A DNA stretch of 64,000 bases from Ecdyonurus torrentis (taxonomy: Eukaryota; Arthropoda; Insecta; Ephemeroptera; Heptageniidae), in NCBI GenBank assembly GCA_949318235.1, contig OX439134.1, positions 23,324,662 through 23,388,661 of the forward strand. The letters run 5' to 3'. This document shows, piece after piece, positions 11,488 to 22,324 of this stretch. Under the pieces are notes generated by a model, which had not been told where the DNA came from, ran no database searches, and worked only from the letters and a program-made list of their open reading frames with translations. Within the stretch, counting starts at the first letter, position 1, and every line of letters begins with the position of its first letter. A program made the position numbers and the translations under genes.

Positions 11488-12700
11488 CAGGGTTGGGCAC
11501 CTAAATCCGGATTTTTTTCTTTTTTTTTAATTGTCATTTTTTTAAAGAAATATTTACAGTAGTGCCTTGAAGTGATGTGTGGTGATGCTTAGGGATGTGT
11601 AGAAGGGGTTTACTCGATGTAACCGCCATCAGCTGCAATAGCAGCCTCGAGACGGGGGGGGGGGGGGGGGGGGGGACTGCTGACACGCCCTCTTTAGCTC
11701 CTCCCCCTTTAATTTCCTGAATCTAGCTTAAATGGCTTTCTTCAGAGAGTTGACATTGGGGTGTCTGGACTTGTTAGTGTCCCTCTCAACTACGCCCCAA
11801 ACATAGTAGTCCAGGGGGTTCAGGTCGGGGCAATTTTGGGGGCCAGAACTCCTTGGGCCAATACATGTCCATGTTGTCGTCTAACCAATTCTGCACATAG
11901 TGACTATTATGGGCGGGGGCACCGTCTTGCTGAAACACGTATAGCCTCCCAGCAGCTACCTTTTTAATCCAAGGCTTTACTTTCTTCTTTAAAACATCGA
12001 GGTACACCTCTTTTGTAACCGTTTCCACCTTTTTGAAAAAAATGGGGTGGCATGACGTCCCCTTCACTTGACACGACCCCTAAAACGTGAACACTTGCTG
12101 GAAACTTCACTCTAGGCACTACAGGTACTTCATCAGGGTCCCGAGCAAGGCACCTGTCATTTCTACGGTTCAGATATTCCTCCACAGTAAACATTTTCTC
12201 GTCAGAAAAGAAGCGAATGCGACCTGACGCCTCGTGCTTCAGAGACGTGAGCAAAAGATTACCCTTGGTGACTCTCTTCCTTCTCGCATCCTCTGACAAC
12301 ATTTGGCGGACTTTTAATACATAAGACTTGTACCTGAGATCTTCTGCTGCAATACGACCCTTTGTACGTCTGCTGACCTTGACCTTTGACCCCAACACAG
12401 TCAATGGTGTACGAGGGTTCTTTTCAATGAACTTTTGTGCCCTTTTTATTGCATTTAGAGTCCTCATTGGCCTAGTACGGGCATGCACCTTGCGTGCCGG
12501 TGTACCAAAACTTCCATCCACATCTCTTGGAGCCCGGAATCGCTTAGCAACATCATACACCGTCGATGTCGCGTAATGAAAGAACTCGATAATTTCAGGA
12601 ATTGTCCTTCCGGCGTGAAGTGCTTAAGTATTCGCCACTATTCTATTATATTCCTCGCTTAAAGGCACTCTTTACCCTGGAATTATATCCCTTTTATATA
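11488..12700 (-). pseudogene. Tc1/mariner (maT-like) transposase, inactivated
   Basis: On the minus strand a mariner-type transposase can be followed across frames. An N-terminal helix-turn-helix region (GRTIPEIIEFFHYATSTVYD, 12550-12690, with stops) is followed by VAKRFRAP, then the first catalytic aspartate in RFFSDEKMFTV (about 12200), LGVVSSEGDVMPPHFFQKGG, and the second in VFQQDGAPAHNSHYV (about 11900-11940). PDLNPLDYYVWG follows in a third frame (about 11790-11840). The second to third aspartate spacing is about 37, fitting the DD37D (maT) clade. Frameshifts lie near 12030 and 11830, and a G(23) run sits at 11655-11677. One end, CAGGGTTGGGCACC after TA, is visible at 11488; the other is not. 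Inactive. Confidence 0.82.
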
Positions 12701-13190
<490 letters not shown>

Positions 13191-13745
13191 TAATACATCG
13201 ATTATAATAATACTCTATGATATTACAAGAGTTAGTAAATGAACCAGTATATATGCTAGATTACGCTGTGAAGAAGTATCCAAACTGCCGAACGAGTGAC
13301 CTGAAACAAAATACATTATTTATTGTTATTTTTGTACATTTTAATTGTATAATTAATTACCCTAGCTGGTTAATTTCTTTGGTGTTATCCACATTGCTAT
13401 ATAAGCGCGTGTGAAAAATTTAAATAAATTAAATTTTGTATTGGCTGAGTGCATATAAAAATTAAAAAACATATTATAACATCCTTATTTATTTAAGAAA
13501 TTTTATTATTATTTATTTTACGTTGTATATTTTATATGAAAGTTATCGTAGAAAAAATCTTATAATTTTATTGTTATTTTTATCTATATAATAAATATAA
13601 CTATTACATAAATAATTAGTTTTTTACTGCATACATATATTATGTAAGAGCAAAATAATAATAATAATATTTTGTGTATTACGTAAATTTTTATATTCCT
13701 AATATATATAATAAACAAATATTATGAGCGACTGTGTGTACTCAC
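13191..13745 (-). other. Probable 3' UTR and 3' intron of the Kolobok-like transposase gene, plus AT-rich DNA
   Basis: On the minus strand the transposase stop TAG is followed directly by GTGAGT, a consensus donor (13745 downward). A possible acceptor, TATGTATGCAG, lies near 13629-13639. The element's terminus should be in this region, but I could not find a pair of terminal inverted repeats. Confidence 0.4.
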
Positions 13746-15808
13746 CTAAACTAAACGACTGCTGTGAATCGGTACACTGTCTGCATCTGGTCTTGGTTCT
13801 GGTGCGCTCGAACTTGGTGATGGGACAATGGAGAACAGGACATCGAATTCTTCTCCATAATCTTCAATTCTTGGTTGATTATGAAGATCAATGATGCGAA
13901 GATGAAGATTTAAGCGCCAAGCCGAGTCTTTTTCTTCGTAGATGCTTACCCACTTCCAGCGCTGGGTTTTTTTGGAGTATATAAGTTTGCTTCCGACCAC
14001 CTCTCTGCCCACGTTGGAGTTATTATCCAGAGCTGCTAGAATCGTTCTGTCAATCATACCTTCATGCGAGAAACTTAGTCTCTTTGGCATATACAGAAGT
14101 ATGAGATTGTGAAACGATTCTAGCGGCCCTGTGTGCATATTTTCGTACGCTTCACGTAGATCTCGTAAGAACGATGGTTCTAAGATTAGTTTTTCTAAAG
14201 CTTTGTAGTCGGCGTCATCACGGATAAGGTATCTCTTATGGGGGTCATGTAAATCATCGTCATCTGTATGGTAGCATCCGAACTGAAGTTGAGTCCCATC
14301 ACTTCCTTCTTCAAACCATACCTGCACATTACAAATGTGGTTAAGCGTGGACTTGAACATTTCAATCAGCTTGTCACCATCTCCGTCACAATGTGCACAG
14401 CAGAACCAGATGTGACGAATTATATTGTATTTCCAATCTTTCAACTTACCCATCCCAGACTTTTGCGATAAAGCAGTGTACTTTTTGTTGAAAGATTTTG
14501 TTAGGTGCCATACGTCATACGTATGTTTTACCTCTTTATATTTATCTCTCATTAATTTTGATACACCAAGATGGCGGTCTGTGCATAGTACGTTGAAGTA
14601 CTGCAGCTCTGTTGACAGACGCTCAAGTAGGATGTCACACGCTAGAACCTCCAAGGAGGCGCTCGTCTGCGTTGGTTCTTTTTTTAATACAATGAAGTCT
14701 AATATTTTATTAGACCTAGCAGTCATAGTTGTGTGCGTATGAAGGTACGCACAGTATCCTGGTGAATCATATCTTCCATCGGAAATTATTTTGGTGCCCT
14801 TATCGTCCTTGGAAGCAGCTTCATTTTCTTCCTCTAAGTTTTGTTTTCTTCCACTTGTAGCGGAGGTTTGGTGACACAAACTCTTTTACATTGCTGTAGA
14901 ATGATGTTTGACATATGCTAGGTAATTGAAGTGTACGTGTAAAACGTTCGAATCCAGCATAGGGCAGGCCGCTGAGGTAAGCTGCTGATGTGAGTGCAAC
15001 ATTTCCAACTGGTTTTTTATTGACATCTACTTGAGATTGCCAAACATTGTTATGATGCTGTAAACACTCTGTTTCAATTTCAACCATGCTCCCACACTGT
15101 CTTTTCACTTTGCTATAACTTACTGGGGAACCACACTCAGGACAAAATCTAAAAAGTTGTTGCAATTTAGATTTCTGCACTAACACAAATTCAAATTCAG
15201 CATTTTCCCGCCACATTTCATCACTATATTTTAGGGTGTTTTCACATTCACTTTCACTTGATGTCTCAAAGTCTAATGTTTTAACAGTTGCGTCATTGAC
15301 ATCGCACTGTTCATTTAAATTCACATCTGAATAGTCTGAAAAAAAGGATGAATTTTGTCCAATGTTGCTAACACCTGTATCAAAATTGTATTTAAAGTCT
15401 TTCTGCTTTTTAAATGGAGTTGAGGTAATAGGCAAACTATTTTGCAGCGATGAAGAGGTAAAATTACAACCTGACACACCACTGTCAATTGTTTTAGCAA
15501 TTTTGGATGGAGGTTCACCCAACTCTTCAGGTGTGGTGGTGATTTCTAAGCTTGAGCAGATTGAGTTGTCGTGAAATAAGTAGAGGGATGGCACTGCAGT
15601 TTCCTTAATTCGTAATGTATTAAATTCCAAATTAGCTATGTCTTCACCATGGTGAACTTTAAACTGTCCATCGACAAAATCATCGTCACTGAAGTGAAGT
15701 GAACATATGTTGCTGGTGGTGAAAATTTCACTTCCTTGCCGTCCAGTAGCAAGTATAAACTTTTCATACCTATAAAACAAACAAAAACAATAAGCACACA
15801 AATAAAAA

Positions 15809-15809
<1 letters not shown>

Positions 15810-15854
<45 letters not shown>

Positions 15855-15865
15855 ATAAATAAATA

Positions 15866-15904
<39 letters not shown>
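15810..15904. repeat. (GTCT)n, (CT)n and (TA)n compound microsatellite
   Basis: GTCTGTCTGTCT, then CT repeats, then a TA run of about 30 bp, all in the transposase intron just upstream of its acceptor on the minus strand. Confidence 0.9.
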
Positions 15905-15907
<3 letters not shown>

Positions 15908-16532
15908 GCTGACCATATATATTTAGATGCAAAATCGGGACACTATAACCGTAGGAGAGAGGCAACTTGGCACGTGGGGGCGAAGGCCTTAAAAGGGGTG
16001 TGGTCCCCGATTTTTAAGTGTATTTTGATCGATTTACAAATGGCCATTATTAAAAAACAAAAATTTAAAAATTAAATTTTCTATAGAAAACAATTAAAGA
16101 ACTACGTCCACTTTTTTTTTAACATAAATTTTAAATATTTTTCTTTTTTGCTTCAAAAACAATTTTTTTACGTACAGTCATTAAAATTAGCTCAAAAAAT
16201 TGAAATTTCAATAAAAAATATTATTATTGTTATTAATATTTTTTATTGTATTACCAACTATTTACCAAGCAAATTATTAATTTAGCAAAAGAAAAAAACA
16301 AACAAAGAAACAAACAAAAAAAACGGAGATTAATTATTAATAAAGCACGACATTTTTATATATTAAAATAAATCATATGTGTGTGTGTTTTATAGATTTT
16401 TTTTAATTTTATTTTTTCTATTGCTAACTATTTATTCCCTTCATGAGAGATCGGGACATTTTAAATTTTAGCCGGGAAAAGGGGTCAAAATCGGGATTGT
16501 CCCGGGAAAATCGGGACGTCTGGTCAGCCTTA
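15905..16532. mobile_element. hAT-like non-autonomous element in the transposase intron
   Basis: Termini AGGCTGACCA (15906) and TGGTCAGCCT (16521-16530) are inverted. Both continue into imperfect CGGGACA/TGTCCCG-rich arms. This terminus (GGCTGACCAGACGTCCCG type) is common among hAT elements. The interior is AT-rich with no transposase. The flanks are TA-rich, so the 8-bp target duplication cannot be read with confidence. Confidence 0.72.
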
Positions 16533-16936
16533 TATAATATAACAATAATATAAAATAATATATATATATAATAATTAATAATATATAATAATATATTTTA
16601 ATAAATTAAATTACTATAAATAAATTGATTTATTTTGTGTATTTATTTGAATTATAAAATTTAGCATATTTTATTAATTTGCATCATTGTCGTAACAACA
16701 ATACTTTTTCTAATATTTAATAAAATATTTTTATATTGTTTTTAGGGCTTCTATATGGCTTAAAAATATTCGTATAAAACTGGAAAGAATGCGAGCAACA
16801 AATTAAATACATATTATGCTCACCTTTGATCTTCTTTCTTTGGAAATTTTTGATGTGCAATTTTTCTTTCTGGAAAATCTTCGTTTTTTCTTCCAATTGT
16901 CCTGCATCCTAACACAGAACACTTCCGTGGAGGCAT

Positions 16937-17271
16937 GCTGCATATGCACGGAATAATATTTTTGTAAAGTGAAGCTTGATCTTGTTGTCTTGGGTTCGCG
17001 AAAATACTCAGGTGTTGTTTTTCTACCTTTTTTATTGTTATGATTTTTAGTTAACGATGACTAATGCGCATAACTCTTAATGACATATAGTACACAGCCA
17101 TTAGCAGGTGACCAACACCTCTTTTTTTTTTTTTTTTTTTCCATTATTATAAAAATTCACGAATTTTTTTTATTGCACTTGCCAGCCAGTCTCAAATTAT
17201 TTTTAGAGAGTGTAGCATCACTTTTTTCAACGTCAACATAATTTACAAAGTGAATTTTTTTAATTAAAATA
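16937..17271. promoter_or_regulatory. Divergent promoter interval of the Kolobok-like element
   Basis: This 335-bp gap separates the start codons of the THAP transposase (minus) and the ballast-domain gene (plus). It contains a T(22) run at 17119-17140 and moderately GC-richer blocks near 16937-17000 and 17180-17230. No element or gene interrupts it, so both genes probably fire from here. Inferred from layout; no TATA box is certain. Confidence 0.5.
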
Positions 17272-17823
17272 ATGAGTGGAGCATTAGGAACAATGCCTGA
17301 ACCAGTAGCCACTGAACAAGAATATCAAGAGTATTTAGAACGTTTACGTCAAATTAATGAAGTTGAGGAAGAAAGAAAAGGACGTTCAGTTAATACAGCT
17401 TGGTGTGATTGCGAAGTTTGTATCGCAATGCCAAAAGATGTGGAATGTTTCTGCTGCAAAGAGAGTACTCTATTACAGGAAATTATGCAGAAAGAAAATT
17501 TGCAATGCGTGACTGCGCACAGTGAGTTTAATACTTTTGTGACAGGCAGTAGAATACTTAAAATATTACGCGGTGATAAAATAAAAAGAAATAAGCCAAA
17601 TTATTTAAGAGACCAAGACTCCAATAAAATGTGGCGCTATCTAGCTTATTCTGCATTTATTAAATTTGTTAGATCATATGTGCAGTTAGGAAAAGACAAT
17701 GAACGTTGAGTGCGTTATGTAATTCCCGCATGTGTCGTCGGAGAGATTAGACGTAAATATCCCAGTCCTGATGGGAATTACAAAGGATTTTGCTCCAGAT
17801 TTGGACCCAAATTCCCTGCTTGA
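17272..17823 (+). pseudogene. P2X7 'ballast'-domain-like protein, accessory gene of the Kolobok-like element, one in-frame stop
   Basis: The frame opens at ATG 17272 (AAAATAATGA context) and runs to TGA 17821, about 183 codons, interrupted by TGA at 17707-17709 (codon 146). Residues 1-44 are an acidic, coiled-coil-like leader (EQEYQEYLERLRQINEVEEE). A Cys/His cluster follows: WCDCEVC (C45, C47, C50), CFCCKE (C59, C61, C62) and C79-x3-H83. Then come YLAYSAFIKFVRSY and, after the stop, YVIPACVVGEIRRKYPSPDG and YKGF. This order matches the zinc- and guanine-nucleotide-binding cytoplasmic ballast domain at the end of vertebrate P2X7 receptors. No P2X channel domain is present, so it is a stand-alone domain. 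It is divergent from the THAP transposase across 335 bp. The stop could be a CGA-to-TGA mutation. Function unknown. Confidence 0.78.
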
Positions 17824-18218
17824 TACATAGGTAAGTTTATTATTATTATTTGAATCATGCTTAATTTTAAATCATTATCATGGTTCTGGTTAAAAAACCA
17901 TCATATTTTAAATTTTAAAACGATAATGTGTTAGTAAACTTCTAACCATGATAATCATATTACTCATGTGTGTGTGTTTGATAAGAAAATATAACAATAA
18001 TATAGAAATAACTTGTAAAATTAAATTTTATTACACCTTTTTCTTATATTCTTTATAGGTTATGGATTGCTGCTAAGTGCGTTTGAAAATAAGAGCCTGA
18101 TTTGAAACTGCGGGAGTCGCAATTTTCGTCACATTATAAATTTACATATAATGTATAATTTTATATAATATTATTCTATAAAATATAATTTTGTCTTTTT
18201 CTTAACTGAAATAATAAA
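17824..18218 (+). other. 3' UTR of the ballast-domain gene with a spliced intron and poly-A signal
   Basis: Seven bases after the stop codon a consensus donor GTAAGT begins at 17831. A pyrimidine-rich acceptor, TTCTTTATAG, ends at 18058, predicting a 228-bp UTR intron. AATAAA stands at 18213-18218. The transposase gene has a comparable donor directly after its stop codon. Confidence 0.55.
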
Positions 18219-18560
18219 TAATGTTATGTGTATGTTATGCTTCTTATTTAATATAATATTATTATTCTAAATTACGAATCATGTTTAATCAGTTTTATAT
18301 TTACTTTTATTATTATTTTTTTGAACAATAATTATCTGTCTTCAATAGCTACATTCTTTCATTCATTTTTTAGTAATAAACTATAAATTTTAAATTTTAT
18401 ATGTTCATGCTGTATATTTTGTCAAAATGCAGCATATTTTTACTATAATATAATAGAGAATTAATAGTAAAAACCAATTAAAAGACTAAAAAACTACCCA
18501 TATATACAATATTATATACATATAATGCAAAAATCATTTCGTAGAGAGTAAATTGTTGTT
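18219..18560. other. AT-rich DNA probably holding the right end of the Kolobok-like element
   Basis: No gene seen. Several TTAA tetramers occur, but none pairs with an obvious inverted repeat near 13.2-13.7 kb. Confidence 0.3.
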
Positions 18561-18569
18561 GCATATACT

Positions 18570-18745
18570 TGAAATTTGCTTTTGCCGCTCAAATCCCCAC
18601 ATCGCTCCTCTCACGCTGACGTCACGGTGATCTGCCAATCACAGGTATTTTGCTCCTACCACCTGACTTCATAGCAAATAGCTAAAGCGGCGTTGCTTCC
18701 TCGCTCACGCTGACGTCAGCGTGAGCGCTCTTAAGGGTAGCCTCA
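18570..18745. repeat. GC-richer segment with two CREB-type palindromes
   Basis: CTCACGCTGACGTCACGG at 18610 and CTCACGCTGACGTCAGCGTG at 18705 share a 15-base core, and GCTAAAGCGGC echoes TTTTGCCGCTC of the left part in reverse. It looks like a decayed small MITE. Confidence 0.45.
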
Positions 18746-18904
18746 ATTTTTTTTCTCCCTAACGGTGCATTTGATGGGCACAACTTTGGTATACTGATTA
18801 TCAGTAAAAATTTTTAAAGAAAATAAAAAATACTTGCTTCTACCGTGAAGAGGGCCTTTAATTCAAACGACTCATCCATTTTTGCACACGAAATTAAATC
18901 TACA

Positions 18905-20408
18905 TCCAGTTGGTAATTCGAGGTCGCCTTCGACATCGCCCACCGTCGTATGGAAAGTCGCCGACGCTCGCTGGCGAAGTCGCCAGCGAAGTCGGCGAAC
19001 GAGACCACTTTTGCCGACTTTCGCGGGGGCGACTTAAGTGCAATAAATGGGCATTAAATTTTTTTTTTTTTTTTTTTTCATTTTAACCATTTTTTCTGTG
19101 AAAAAATTTGTCGACATATGCCGACTATGGGCGACTTTGGTGGAGACCTCGCGTGAGTCGCGTGGAATAATAATAGAAATAATAATTATAACAAAAATTA
19201 TATTATTTTGTTAATTCGTAACGATCTTAATTGAAGTTATTATATTACGTTTCACAATTTCGTATATTAATTTTTTTTTACCCATCCAAGTATTGACCAC
19301 GCTCGACGTTGCTTGGCTTCCGTGATCACCTATGCAGCGGCCTGAAACATTCTGACAAAGCATTAGTATGCGAACGCTTTGACTTAATGTTCTACTTATA
19401 CCACGATATTATTTCTACATGCTTATCTTGACTTCTACCGCAGTTTTAATAAAAAATATTCACCATAGGATAAAATTATTGGTATTTAATTATTTTAAGA
19501 GCTGTTTTCCAATAGAATAATTTAAATTTAATAATTGTAGATGTGTTTTTATACTTTTTTATCATAGCCAAAAAAAAAAAAAAAAAAAAAAAAAAAAGAC
19601 CCTGAGCAAAATTGCAGCTTTTCAATTTTAATGGAAACAACGACATATAACCAGGGTAACTGAACTTGACAATAACTCTAGTATACAAACATCGCTGAAA
19701 ATCGTCCATAGTCGTATTTCTGACTTGAGTTCTTATTATTCTTTTATGCAAATCTAAATTCCTGTGCGACATAATTTTTAACGGTATATAGAAATTTTTT
19801 TTATGCTTCTCATAATTTTTATGAGCTAAAATTAAAATCGTCTATAGTCGCCTTTAGTCGTCGAAAATCGTTGAAAGTCATATTTATTCGATGTGTTTTT
19901 TTATTTACTTTTATATATATTTTAATCTAAATGTGCGACTTTTTATTTTATTTTTTCTAAAAATATATATTTTTTCTTTTCTTTAAGCAATTTTAAAGAG
20001 TAAATCTAAAGTCGCCGAAAGTCATCATGTCGACTAAATATTTGTGTAAATCGAATATTTAGTCGACCAAGATCGTCTTTGCTCGAACAATCTAATTTAC
20101 ATGCCTAAAGGTCAAAGGTGCCAAATCTGTCACTAAAAAGGTGATTATATACATACATTTCGTGAATAAACAAAAAAATGTAAAAAAAGTCAAAGTCGAC
20201 GGTTTTGTCGAATTCAGTCGACAATTTGACTCAAAATAAAAAAGTAGTATAAAATCAATAAATATGGAAATAATTTGTTAGACTTTTGTCTAATTATTTA
20301 CCCAATCATCTAGTAGTAACCTAAATTTACAATAGGTTCAAATTTCCAAAATCGACTTATAAATTTTGAAAATCGCCCCTACTCGCGCGACCTCGAATTG
20401 CCAACTGG
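18905..20408. mobile_element. 1.5-kb non-autonomous element with TIR CCAGTTGGYAATTCGAGGTC
   Basis: The left terminus at 18905-18928 is mirrored at 20385-20408 with one substitution over 22 bp. The ends are rich in repeated GTCGCC and AGTCG motifs on both sides. The interior has T(20) and A(27) runs, a 5S rRNA-like fragment at 19279-19340, and no transposase. The superfamily is unresolved. Confidence 0.75.
19279..19340 (-). pseudogene. 5S rRNA-derived fragment
   Basis: Read on the minus strand, GATCACGGAAGCCAAGCAAC, then GTCGAGCGTGGTCAATAC and TTGGATGGGT follow the central and 3' part of metazoan 5S rRNA, including the internal control region and the TACTTGGATGGG box. The 5' third is absent and the sequence ends in an A-rich stretch. 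It is a pseudogene or the head of a 5S-derived SINE, not a functional gene. Confidence 0.85.
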
Positions 20409-20512
20409 GACACTTCCTTGTGATTCTAATGGGCGCCACAAAGTTGTGGCTGCACATCTCGAGGGGAAAAATTGGCGGCAAAGTTGTTCCGGATTCAAAT
20501 GCGCAACCCTTA

Positions 20513-20702
20513 ACATTTCTCAGCATAGGACCAACTTCATTATTGAAGCCAAGTTTCTTTGGGAAATAGGTTAATTTTTTGTTATTGCTATTTTTCTCAC
20601 ATACTTGAGTTACTAATACAACATATTAACAGCATCAATGCTCTCAAAAATATTACATAGTGTTTTTAAATTGGCAAAATGATTTTTTGTCCTATGCCAC
20701 CT
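20513..20702. mobile_element. MITE family E fragment
   Basis: From CTCAGCATAGGACCAACTTC through ATGCTCTCAAAAATATTACA to CCTATGCCAC it follows the interior of family E copies at 40267 and 52576. Both termini are missing. Confidence 0.7.
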
Positions 20703-21077
20703 GTAGTATAAACGACTAGACATATATTTGTATGATAAATAATAATGAATTAAGTATAAATTTATACGGTTGTCTACACTGAATATCTACTTGTATGGTC
20801 CTCTTCGACAACGGCGAGCCACGCCCTGAGCAACAAGCCAGTGGCAGAAAGTCGCTCGTACATGCAAATAACATAGGAGTTATAGCTAAAAGAACCATTT
20901 TGTTAGAGAGGGTTAAAATTAACGCAGGGACTTAAAACTTGGTGGATGTTAATACAATTAAATTAACTTTAAGTTGTCCAAGTTTCAAACCCCAGATCTA
21001 CCTCTTTCACCCTTTTTAGGGGTGGTAAACATAACTATAATCGATTACTAGGGTGCATAGTAGACCTCGTGATTAAC

Positions 21078-22152
21078 CCCCAACCTGGTGCCGGTTTAGG
21101 TGACTAATAATGGTCATCCGTGGGGGGGTCAGAAACATTAGTTTATAAATATGGGACGCCACATTAAATTTGACCACACTCTGGGGGTGAAAACCCCTCA
21201 AAATTAAAGTTCACCGATTTTGATGAAACAAACGTCCTGACTGGAGTATCTTGACCATGCAAGAACAATGATGACACCAAAATTGTTAAAACCCAACCCC
21301 TGATGACCCCTGAGGACCCAGGGGTCGGTTGACCCTTAAAATTCAAGTTCTCCGATTTCGATGAATCAAACGGCCTGACTAGGGTAACTTGACCGTGCGA
21401 GAACATATACGACCACCAAAATTTTCTAAACCCAATCCCTCTTGACCTCTGAGGATCCAGGGGTCAGTTGACCCTTAAAATTCGAGTTCTCCGATTTCAA
21501 TGGAAAAAAGTCTGACTAACTAATTAACGTGTGTTCATTGGAGTAACTTAATTAATATCATGGGAAAATTTACTGTATCCACCAAAATGTTTTAAACCTA
21601 ACCCTTGATGACCCAGGCCATCAAAAGTCATATCTATCATCAGGGGTTAAGTTTAAAAAATTTTAGTGGTCATTTGTTCTTGATAGGTCAAGTTACCCCA
21701 GTCAGACCGTTTTTTCCATCGAAATCGGAAAACTCGAATTTTAAGAACTGACCCCTGGATCCTCAGAGGTCATCAGGGGTTGGGTTTAGAAATTTTTGGT
21801 GGTCATCATTGTTCTCTTGAGGTCAAGTTACCCCAGTCAGGCCGTTTTTTCCATCAAAATCGGAGATAACTTAAATTTTAAGGGTCAACCAAACCCTGGG
21901 TCCTCAGGGGTTATCAGGGGTTGGGTTTTAACAATTTTGGTGGTCATCATTGTTCTCGCAAGGTCAAGATACCCCAGTCAGAACGTTTGTTTCATCAAAA
22001 TCGTTAAACTTTTATTTTGGGGGGCTTTCACCCCCAAACCTCCCTTAGGGGGTGGTCAAATTTAATGTGGCGTCCCATATTTATAAATTAATTTTTCTAA
22101 CCTCCCACGGATGACCTTTATTGGTCACCTAAACCGGCACCAGATTGGGCCC
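21078..22152. repeat. Nested foldback with arms of about 500 bp
   Basis: CAACCTGGTGCCGGTTTAGG at 21081 is mirrored by CCTAAACCGGCACCAGATTG near 22131-22150. GGGACGCCACATTAAATTTG is mirrored near 22055-22075, and matching continues to the axis near 21610. Each arm itself repeats a unit of about 120 bp (CCCTTAAAATTCAAGTTCTC, TGAGGACCCAGGGGTC, GACTAGGGTAACTTGACC), so the arm is a tandem array facing its own mirror. Confidence 0.85.
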
Positions 22153-22324
22153 GCTAGATCCAAAAGACTTCTTTTAGGACATCCCCTAAGGTCCACGCGA
22201 GACCTCCCCCGAGATGTCATATAAGATGTCATTTTAGACGTCTAAAAAGATGTCCCGAACGAGACCCATAATTGAGGACCTCTCCCAGAAATCCTTCGTG
22301 GGGACCTTAGGGGACAACTAAATA

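Larger units (their letters stand above)
13746..16936 (-). pseudogene. THAP-domain transposase of a Kolobok-like DNA transposon, two exons, one frameshift
   Basis: Exon 1 is 16824-16936, starting MPPRKCSVLGC. Exon 2 is 15769 down to 13746. The junction restores QRYEKF and completes a C2CH THAP DNA-binding domain (C-x4-C in exon 1, CSLHF in exon 2, then AVPSLYLF). A long acidic linker and a CPECG zinc-finger-like motif follow. The catalytic core then has DGRYDSPG, CTDRH and GPLESFHN, consistent with a DDE triad as known for Kolobok elements (TTAA targets), about 710 residues in all. One extra base in the A-rich stretch at about 14843-14856 shifts the frame between the two halves. It could be real decay or an assembly error. 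The intron carries a hAT-like MITE. A second gene lies head to head at 17272. Superfamily placement is by motif only. Confidence 0.8.

Noticed and set aside
17272..17823. A true P2X receptor gene
   Set aside because: Only the ballast-like domain is present; no transmembrane helices or extracellular ATP-binding domain occur before it.
13746..18218. Terminal inverted repeats of the Kolobok-like element
   Set aside because: I compared the AT-rich flanks at 13.1-13.7 and 18.0-18.6 kb by eye and found no convincing pair with TTAA, so no ends are claimed.
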